Made by a program: the position numbers and the translations under genes
Assembly (NCBI RefSeq): GCF_002101885.1
Contig: NZ_LQPS01000020.1
Coordinates: 45,035 to 109,034 of the forward strand
Origin: Mycolicibacter senuensis
Lineage (GTDB): Bacteria; Actinomycetota; Actinomycetes; Mycobacteriales; Mycobacteriaceae
Reading direction: 5' to 3'
Length of the DNA stretch: 64,000 bases
In this document: positions 58,501 to 64,000 of the stretch, one piece after another
Layout: each line of letters opens with the position of its first letter
Position numbering within the stretch: position 1 is the stretch's first letter
Notes under the pieces: model-generated
Databases searched by the model: none
Told to the model about the DNA's origin: nothing
What the model saw: only the letters and a program-made list of their open reading frames with translations

Positions 58501-61500
58501 CCATCAGCGGCGTTGCCACCCGTGCCCTGGTCACCGGCACTGCCGTTGGTGGCCGACCCGCCGGCACCACCGGCACCACCATCTCCGCCCTTGCCACCAG
58601 CACCGGCCGCACCACCGGTACCGCCGTTGCCGTCACCGCCGTCGGCGAACGTCCCGTCCACACCGGTAGCGCCATCGCCACCGGCACCGCCGGCTGCACC
58701 GGAACCACCAGCACCACCAGCGCCACCGTCACCCGACGTCGAGCCACCAGCACCACCGGCGCCACCAGCGCCGCCGGAACCACCAGCCTCACCAGCACCA
58801 CCGGCTTCGCCGGGAACGCTGCCGTGGTCGCCGTCGCGGCCGATGATGCCGTCGCCGCCGTTACCGGCGTTACCGCCGTCACCGACCGCTCCGGCGTTAC
58901 CGCCGGCGCCGCCGTCGCCGCCCGTCACGCCGCCCTTGCCGCCGTGACCGCCATTGCCGCCATCGCCGGTCTCGGCACCGCCGTCACCACCGGAACCGCC
59001 CTTGCCGCCCGAACCGGTCTGGCTTCCCGCACCGCCATTGCCGGCGTTGCCGCCGTCGCCGTTGTTGCCCGCGTTACCGCCGGCCCCGCCGGCGCCGCCG
59101 TTGTTGCCGTCGCCGCCATTGCCGGCGTGACCGCCGCTGCCGTTGATACCCCCGTCACCGCCGGCGCCACCGTTGCCGCCGTCGACGGAACCATCCACCG
59201 AGGTGTAGCCGTCACCACCGGCACCACCGTTACCGCTGGGCGGTGCGTCGGCGCCGTCGGCGCCGTCCGCACCGGCGTTACCGGTACCGGATGCGCCTCC
59301 GCTGCCAGCCTGACCGCCCGCACCGCCGGCACCGACCGTGCCGGTGTCGCCACCGCGACCACCCTGACCACCATGGGGATTGGACGCGTCGCCGTCGGCA
59401 CCCTGCCCGCCGTTACCGGCCGCGCCGGCGTCACCGCCCTGCCCGCCCTCGCCGCCATTGCCGTTGCCACCCGCAGCACCATTGCTCGCAGTGCCGCCGG
59501 CACCACCAGAACCGGCCGCGCCACCGGCACCGCCATCGCCACCGTCGCTGCCGGCACCACCGTGACCGCCGGGAACGGTCGCATCAGCACCGTCAAAGCC
59601 CGCACCACCGGCGCCACCATCGCCACCGTTACCGCCCGAGCCGCCGGCGCCACCAGACCCGACCACGGATCCGCCAGCACCACCAGCGCCACCGGTGCCA
59701 CCAGCACCACCGGCAGTACCGCCAGAACCATCAATGCCCACACCGGTGCTGTCGGCACCATCGATACCCGCGGCACCGTTACCGCCGTTACCACCGACAC
59801 CACCATTGCCGTGATCACCGGCCGCACCACCGGCACCGCCATTGCCACCGGCCGTACCCGGCGCGGCACCCGGGTCACCGGCCGCGTCGTAGCCAGCACC
59901 ACCGGCACCGCCGTTGCCGCTGAGCGGCGCATCGCCGTCGGCCCCGTTGGCGCCGGCGTTGCCTGTGCCGGATGCGCCGCCACTGCCGGCCTGACCGCCG
60001 GCTCCACCGGCACCGACCGTGCCGGTGTCGCCACCCTGACCGCCCTGACCGCCATGGGGGTTGGACGCATCGCCGGCGGCACCATCGCCACCGTTACCTG
60101 CGGCGCCCGCGTCACCGCCCGCGCCGCCCGAACCGCCGTTGCCGTTAGTGCCCGCGGCACCATTGCTCGCAGTGCCGCCGGCACCACCAGAACCGGCCGC
60201 GCCACCGGCACCGCCATCGCCACCGTCGCTGCCGGCACCACCGTGACCGCCGGGAACGGTCGCATCAGCACCGTCAAAGCCCGCACCACCGGCGCCACCA
60301 TCGCCACCGTTACCGCCCGAGCCGCCGGCGCCACCAGACCCGACCACGGATCCGCCAGCACCACCAGCGCCACCGGTGCCACCAGCACCACCGGCAGTAC
60401 CGCCAGAACCATCAATGCCCACACCGGTGCTGTCGGCACCATCGGTACCGGCGGCACCGTTACCGCCCTTGCCGCCCGCGCCGCCGTTGCCGTGGTCGCC
60501 GGCGGCGCCACCGGCACCACCGTTGCCACCGGCCGTACCCGGCGCAGCGCCCGGATCGCTCGCGGCGTCGTAACCGGCACCGCCCTTACCACCGTTGCCG
60601 CCACTGGTGGGCGAAGTACCCGCATTGCCGTTGGCGCCGGTTGTTCCACCCGCGCCGCCGGTACCGCCCGCCCCGCCGACACCGACGTTTCCGCCTTGTC
60701 CGCCGTTGCCGCCGTCGGGGTTGTCTGCCGTTCCGTTCGCACCGGCGCCGCCGTTACCGGCCTTGCCGCCGCCGCCACCGTCGCCGGCATTTCCACCGAT
60801 GCCGGTCGTACCGCCGCCGGTGCCACCGTTGCCGCCCGCGCCGCCGACGCCGCCGTTACCACCGGCGACACCGTCAGGGTTGCCTTCGCTGCCGTCAGCA
60901 CCGTGGAAGGCGTTACCTCCGACGCCACCGTTGCCGCCGTAGCCGCCGGCACCGTCGCCGCCGTTGGAGGCGTAGTTGCCGCCGCCGCTGGATCCGCCAG
61001 CACCGCCCGCACCGCCAGCGCCTCCGTCACCGCCGGCCTCACCGGCGTAGCCGTCCATGTGGTCGGCGTCGCCGTTGGCGCCGTTGGCGCCATTGGCTCC
61101 GTGGCCACCGTTACCACCGTTGCCACCGGCACCGCCGGAGCCATGAGCACCGTTGTTGGCGCCCGTGCCACCGACACCGCCATTACCGCCGCCGCCGCCA
61201 TTGCCGGCGTCGGCGCCATCGGCGCCCGGAGTAGTGCCGTTAGTGCCGTTGAATCCGTTACCGCCAGTTCCGCCGGCGCCGCCATTGCCACCGTCGCCGG
61301 TCGCGGCCTGTGAACCGTCGGAGTTCAGGCCACCCGCGCCGCCGTTGCCGCCGACACCACCGTTGCCACCCGTGGTGCCATCAACGGAACCCGCGATGCC
61401 ATTGACACCTGCCAGGCCGGCGCCACCGGCGCCGCCGTCTCCACCGACACCGCCAACACCACCGGTACCTGCGGCCGCGTAGCTGCCATTACCGCTGTCG

Positions 61501-64000
61501 CCGCCGGCACCGCCCTTACCGGCGTTGCCGCCGGCGCCACCGTGCTGGCCGGCGTAGCCATCGACATGCCCAGCGTCTCCGGCAGCGCCGTTTCCACCGT
61601 CGGCGCCATTGCCGCCATTGCCGCCGTTGCCGCCGACACCACCGACACCGTGAGCGCCGGCCTGCGTGCCGGTACCGCCGACACCGCCCGCACCGCCGGC
61701 ACCGCCATTGCCGGCGTTGGTGCCGGCTGCGCCCGGCGCGGCACCGTTGGCACCGTTGAGGCCGTTGCCGCCGGCGCCACCCACGCCACCGGCGCCACCG
61801 TTACCGGTCGCGGCCTGCGTGCCGTCAACGTTGAAACCACCCAGGCCACCGTTGCCACCGACACCGCCGGCCCCACCAGCCGTGCCGTCGGGGTCCTGCG
61901 CGGTGCCGTTGACACCAGCTAGGCCGGCACCACCGGCACCACCGTTACCGCCGACACCGGCCTGGCCGTCACTGCCGTCTGCGGCGTAGGTGCCGTTGCC
62001 ACTGTCGCCACCTGCGCCACCCTTGCCGGCGTCGCCGCCGTTGCCGCCGTCTTGGCCGGCATATCCCGCTTGGTGTCCGATGTCACCGGCCGCACCGTTG
62101 CCGCCGTCGGCGCCATTGCCGCCGTTGCCGGCGTTGCCGCCGACGCCGCCGACACCGTGAGCACCGGCCTGGGTGCCGGAGCCGCCGACGCCGCCCGCCC
62201 CGCCGGCGCCGCCGTTGCCGCCGCGAGTGCCGTCGGCCCCTGGCTCGTCGCCGTTGGCACCGTTGATGCCGTTACCGCCGCGCCCACCGGCGCCACCGGC
62301 ACCACCGTTGCCGGTGGTGGCCTGCGAGCCGTCAACGTTGAAGCCGCCCGCACCACCCTTGCCGCCGGCGCCGCCGGTCCCACCGGCGGTTCCATCGGGA
62401 TCCTGCGCGGTGCCATTGACCCCGTCCAGCCCGGTACCACCGATACCGCCGTTACCGCCGGCACCGGCGACACCATCGGCGCCTGCGGCCGCGAAATCGC
62501 CGTTTCCGCTAGCCCCACCGGCACCACCCGTGCCGGCGTTGCCGCCGTCCCCGCCGTCCTGGCCGGCGTGACCGTCCACGTGCTCGGCATCGCCGTGGGC
62601 ACCATCACCACCGTCGGCTCCGTGACCACCGTTGCCACCATTGCCGCCGTTGCCGCCGGTGCCATGGGCACCGGTGGTAGCGCCGGTGCCACCGACGCCG
62701 CCGTTGCCGCCGGCACCACCATTGCCGGCGTCGGTGCCATCAGCACCCGGAGCCGCGCCGTGGATGCCATTGAATCCGTTGCCGCCGGCGCCGCCGGCAC
62801 CACCGGCGCCACCGTCGCCGGTCGCGGCCTGTGAACCGTCGGAGTTCAGGCCACCCGCGCCACCGTTGCCGCCGACACCGCCATCGCCGCCGGCGGTGCC
62901 ATCAACGGAACCCGCGATGCCATTCACACCCGCCAGGCCGGCACCACCGCCGCCGCCGTCTCCACCGACACCGCCAACACCACCGGTACCTGCGGCCGCG
63001 TAGCTGCCGTCACCGCTGTACCCGCCGGCACCACCGATACCCGCGTTGCCGCCGGCGCCGCCATCCTGGCCGGCGTAGCCCGCTTGGTGCTCAGCGTCGC
63101 CATCCGCACCATCACCACCGTCGGCGCCATTGCCGCCATTGCCGCCATTGCCGCCCACACCACCGACACCATGCGCGCCGGCCTGCGTGCCGGTACCGCC
63201 GACACCGCCCGCACCACCGGCACCACCATTGCCGGCATTGGTACCCGCAGCGCCCGGAACCGCGCCATTGGCACCATCGAAGCCGTTGCCACCGGCGCCA
63301 CCGGCACCGCCGGCGCCGCCATTACCGGTCGCGGCCTGCGTGCCGTCAACATCGAAGCCACCCAGACCACCGTTGCCACCGGCGCCGCCGGCGCCGCCGG
63401 CCGTGCCGTCGGGGTCTTGCTCGGTGCCATCGATCCCGTCCAGACCAGCACCACCGACACCGCCGTTACCAGCGGCACCCGCAGTTCCGTGAGCACCGGT
63501 GTTACCGGTGACACCACCGGCTGCACCACCGGTAGCGGCGGCACCGCCGTTGCCGCCCGCGCCACCGCTGCCGGCGTTGGCGTTCGCCGCTAGCCCGTTG
63601 GCGCCGGCACCGCCGTCGCCGCCGAGCCCGCCGTTGCCGCCCGCGCCGCCATCGCCATCGCCACCCAGCGCGCCGTTGGCCGAGCCGCCGATACCGGCCG
63701 CACCACCGACACCACCCTTGCCACCGACGGCGCCGTCGCCGCCGTTACCACCAACAACCCCATCACCGGTCCCGCTGTTGTCGAACGTGCCGGCCGCACC
63801 CGTGACGCCATCGCCGCCGTTGCCGCCGGCACCGCCGACACCACCGGCGCCGCCGTTGCCACCGATCCCGACGAACGACGAACCGTCACCACCGGCGCCG
63901 CCGTTACCGGCGTTGCCGCCGGCCACCCCATGGCCGCCGTGGCCGCCCGAGCCGGTGCCGGCCGCACCATCGGTACCCGTCCAACCGGCACCACCGGCCG
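55560..64000 (-). CDS. PGRS-type giant glycine-rich protein (N terminus beyond the window)
   Basis: One reading frame of more than 2,800 codons on the minus strand, almost wholly GGX repeats (GGAGG, GGNGG, GGDGG), as in the PGRS part of PE_PGRS proteins. It ends [10 protein letters not shown] followed by TGA. The frame stays open to base 64000, so the N terminus, where a PE domain would be expected, is not visible. Family assignment rests on the repeat type alone. Internal structure includes five 507-base modules (about 61.0-63.5 kb) and three tandem pairs of 681 bases. Such proteins are exported by ESX-5 in mycobacteria. Confidence 0.75.
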   Translation of the reverse strand, partial: AGGAGWTGTDGAAGTGSGGHGGHGVAGGNAGNGGAGGDGSSFVGIGGNGGAGGVGGAGGNGGDGVTGAAGTFDNSGTGDGVVGGNGGDGAVGGKGGVGGAAGIGGSANGALGGDGDGGAGGNGGLGGDGGAGANGLAANANAGSGGAGGNGGAAATGGAAGGVTGNTGAHGTAGAAGNGGVGGAGLDGIDGTEQDPDGTAGGAGGAGGNGGLGGFDVDGTQAATGNGGAGGAGGAGGNGFDGANGAVPGAAGTNAGNGGAGGAGGVGGTGTQAGAHGVGGVGGNGGNGGNGADGGDGADGDAEHQAGYAGQDGGAGGNAGIGGAGGYSGDGSYAAAGTGGVGGVGGDGGGGGAGLAGVNGIAGSVDGTAGGDGGVGGNGGAGGLNSDGSQAATGDGGAGGAGGAGGNGFNGIHGAAPGADGTDAGNGGAGGNGGVGGTGATTGAHGTGGNGGNGGNGGHGADGGDGAHGDAEHVDGHAGQDGGDGGNAGTGGAGGASGNGDFAAAGADGVAGAGGNGGIGGTGLDGVNGTAQDPDGTAGGTGGAGGKGGAGGFNVDGSQATTGNGGAGGAGGRGGNGINGANGDEPGADGTRGGNGGAGGAGGVGGSGTQAGAHGVGGVGGNAGNGGNGADGGNGAAGDIGHQAGYAGQDGGNGGDAGKGGAGGDSGNGTYAADGSDGQAGVGGNGGAGGAGLAGVNGTAQDPDGTAGGAGGVGGNGGLGGFNVDGTQAATGNGGAGGVGGAGGNGLNGANGAAPGAAGTNAGNGGAGGAGGVGGTGTQAGAHGVGGVGGNGGNGGNGADGGNGAAGDAGHVDGYAGQHGGAGGNAGKGGAGGDSGNGSYAAAGTGGVGGVGGDGGAGGAGLAGVNGIAGSVDGTTGGNGGVGGNGGAGGLNSDGSQAATGDGGNGGAGGTGGNGFNGTNGTTPGADGADAGNGGGGGNGGVGGTGANNGAHGSGGAGGNGGNGGHGANGANGANGDADHMDGYAGEAGGDGGAGGAGGAGGSSGGGNYASNGGDGAGGYGGNGGVGGNAFHGADGSEGNPDGVAGGNGGVGGAGGNGGTGGGTTGIGGNAGDGGGGGKAGNGGAGANGTADNPDGGNGGQGGNVGVGGAGGTGGAGGTTGANGNAGTSPTSGGNGGKGGAGYDAASDPGAAPGTAGGNGGAGGAAGDHGNGGAGGKGGNGAAGTDGADSTGVGIDGSGGTAGGAGGTGGAGGAGGSVVGSGGAGGSGGNGGDGGAGGAGFDGADATVPGGHGGAGSDGGDGGAGGAAGSGGAGGTASNGAAGTNGNGGSGGAGGDAGAAGNGGDGAAGDASNPHGGQGGQGGDTGTVGAGGAGGQAGSGGASGTGNAGANGADGDAPLSGNGGAGGAGYDAAGDPGAAPGTAGGNGGAGGAAGDHGNGGVGGNGGNGAAGIDGADSTGVGIDGSGGTAGGAGGTGGAGGAGGSVVGSGGAGGSGGNGGDGGAGGAGFDGADATVPGGHGGAGSDGGDGGAGGAAGSGGAGGTASNGAAGGNGNGGEGGQGGDAGAAGNGGQGADGDASNPHGGQGGRGGDTGTVGAGGAGGQAGSGGASGTGNAGADGADGADAPPSGNGGAGGDGYTSVDGSVDGGNGGAGGDGGINGSGGHAGNGGDGNNGGAGGAGGNAGNNGDGGNAGNGGAGSQTGSGGKGGSGGDGGAETGDGGNGGHGGKGGVTGGDGGAGGNAGAVGDGGNAGNGGDGIIGRDGDHGSVPGEAGGAGEAGGSGGAGGAGGAGGSTSGDGGAGGAGGSGAAGGAGGDGATGVDGTFADGGDGNGGTGGAAGAGGKGGDGGAGGAGGSATNGSAGDQGTGGNAADGGDAGKAGDGGNGATGTAANPTGGTGGDGGGLANGGAGGSGGAGSSAGADGAAGSDSDAHGAQGNGGNGGAGYDAASDPAAASGANGGDGGAGGNGSAIGNGGAGGAGGNGKAGDRGTDGAADSGEAGGAGDAGGSGGAGGAGGAGGSTSGDGGAGGAGGSGAAGGAGGDGATGVDGTFADGGDGNGGTGGAAGAGGKGGDGGAGGAGGSATNGSAGDQGTGGNAADGGDAGKAGDGGNGATGTAANPTGGTGGDGGGLANGGAGGSGGAGSSAGADGAAGSDSDAHGAQGNGGNGGAGYDAASDPAAASGANGGDGGAGGNGSAIGNGGAGGAGGRGADGAGGVTDGSGNGTDGADAGAGGAGGAGGQGGSLSGDGGVGGAGGAGGTGGAGGSGLSGSTGSDAAAGSGGDGSDGGDGGDGGHGGAGGHGGAGGAGGSATNGSAGGQGVGGVGGDGGAAGGAGNGGDGGAGAGGGNGATAGSGGAGGDGGERGTAGAGGQGGSGAGGAAADGQQGADADGTGNGGNGGQGGNGEGLTGQAGGDGGVGGNAGTVGDGGAGGAGGRGADGAGGVTDGSGNGTDGADAGAGGAGGAGGQGGSLSGDGGVGGAGGAGGTGGAGGSGLSGSTGSDAAAGSGGDGSDGGDGGDGGHGGAGGHGGAGGAGGSATNGSAGGQGVGGVGGDGGAAGGAGNGGDGGAGAGGGNGATAGSGGAGGDGGERGTAGAGGQGGSGAGGAAADGQQGADADGTGNGGNGGKGGNGQAQTGQAGGDGGQGGDAGPDGDGGKGGDGGAGGQGTTGGTSPDFGGPGYVGGVGGVGGAGGDGGSGGWNSGDGGAGGHGGVGGTGGRGGPGQSGETGDPGGGQGHQGGPGGGGGIGADGGAGGNGGTAANGNTGAGGNGGDGGGAGTGGGGGTGGTGGQGTEDHPSGGQGGPGGEGGAAGTIGGKGGAGGTGGPNGQDGSDGGAGKGGSMGHPGAYGANY
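56215..58880 (-). repeat. Two tandem pairs of 681-base repeats inside the PGRS frame
   Basis: Landmarks recur at exactly 681 bases: the TGCCGTCAGCATCAGCGCCC landmark at 56261 and 56942, and TGCCGATCGCGCTGCCGTTA at 57521 and 58202. Each unit is 227 codons, so the frame is kept. The copies in each pair look nearly identical. The two pairs differ from each other in sequence but share the period. Confidence 0.8.
59240..60620 (-). repeat. Third tandem pair of 681-base repeats inside the PGRS frame
   Basis: ATCAATGCCCACACCGGTGC is found at 59730 and again at 60411, a spacing of 681 bases. The two copies match over most of their length, with differences towards their ends. Confidence 0.75.
61000..63520 (-). 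repeat. Five 507-base modules inside the PGRS frame
   Basis: The frame here consists of about five modules of 169 codons. Each has a DPDGTAGG or SVDGTAGG start, a QAATGNGG part, a GTNAGNGG part, GAHGVGG and a GYAGQDGG end. The second and fifth modules (reading the protein) share the SVDGT version, and their landmarks (TGAACCGTCG at 61311 and 62832) are 1521 bases apart, which is 3 x 507. Confidence 0.75.

Noticed and set aside
56215..60620. Regular repeats that could suggest a CRISPR array
   Set aside because: The units are long, lie in one open reading frame and have no unique spacers or cas genes.
55509..61313. Plus-strand frame of about 1,900 codons and several others opposite the PGRS frame, rich in Thr/Ala or Pro
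   Set aside because: They mirror the GC-rich GGX repeats on the other strand. They have no start signal, no domain, and a composition set by the repeats.

Overview
The window is mycobacterial chromosome: high GC, many GTG starts, PPE and PE_PGRS-type proteins, F420-linked (LLM) enzymes, a WS/DGAT acyltransferase, a Ddn homologue and ESX (type VII secretion) associated genes. From about 6.3 to 55.3 kb it follows, from memory, the M. tuberculosis Rv3515c-Rv3547 cholesterol-catabolism region, but with insertions and replacements that point to a non-tuberculous mycobacterium. No species can be named from the sequence alone. There are no rRNA or tRNA genes, and no gene-free stretch longer than 300 bases.

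Layout. 1-6.3 kb: an ABC exporter cut by the window edge, a gene remnant, a secreted DUF6636 protein, a beta-lactamase-like exported protein, gabD2 and a WS/DGAT acyltransferase. 6.4-12.9 kb: fadD19 and echA19 diverge around a KstR box; then an SDR, an Rv3517-like protein, cyp142 and an Rv3519-like protein. 12.9-19.0 kb: an accessory island with a Gly-rich DUF5631-type protein and a small membrane protein on the minus strand, divergent from an EspC-like protein, a large protein with a glycine-zipper C terminus and a six-span membrane protein. This looks like a type VII secreted toxin with its immunity protein. 19.1-26.8 kb: LLM oxidoreductase, DUF35 protein, ltp4, ltp3, second LLM enzyme, NTF2-like protein, two paralogous secreted proteins and a gamma-carbonic-anhydrase-like protein. 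27.0-31.7 kb: kshA, an Rv3527-like protein, and a minus-strand operon (DUF1214-like protein, SDR, sulfotransferase-like). 31.8-34.8 kb: an IclR-regulated operon (IclR, NTF2-like, LLM, EthD) where M. tuberculosis has PPE61/PPE62. 34.8-37.2 kb: a hemophore-like protein and a RecQ helicase fused to a phosphoribosyltransferase. 37.2-55.3 kb: hsaF-hsaG-hsaE, a CYP125 paralogue, kstD, hsd4B, a His-rich PPE, the igr-type operon (ltp2, chsH1, chsH2, fadE29, fadE28, cyp125, and a further CYP125 paralogue), fadA5, a small protein and ddn. 55.56 kb to the end: one huge glycine-rich PGRS-type reading frame that runs past the window edge.

How it works together. CYP125/CYP142 oxidise the sterol side chain. 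FadD19, EchA19, FadA5, ChsE1-ChsE2, ChsH1-ChsH2 and Ltp2 shorten it. Ltp3/Ltp4 with the DUF35 partner probably handle C24-branched sterols. KshA and KstD open the rings, and HsaE-HsaG-HsaF take the A-ring product to pyruvate and propionyl-CoA. Six perfect matches to the KstR operator TnnAACnnGTTnnA lie in the expected promoter regions and tie these genes into one regulon.

Most worth follow-up: the candidate type VII toxin-immunity island; a PPE protein with a run of His-Asp repeats behind a Zur-like palindrome; the tripled CYP125 set; and the RecQ-phosphoribosyltransferase fusion. Comparisons with M. tuberculosis genes are from memory, not from searches.
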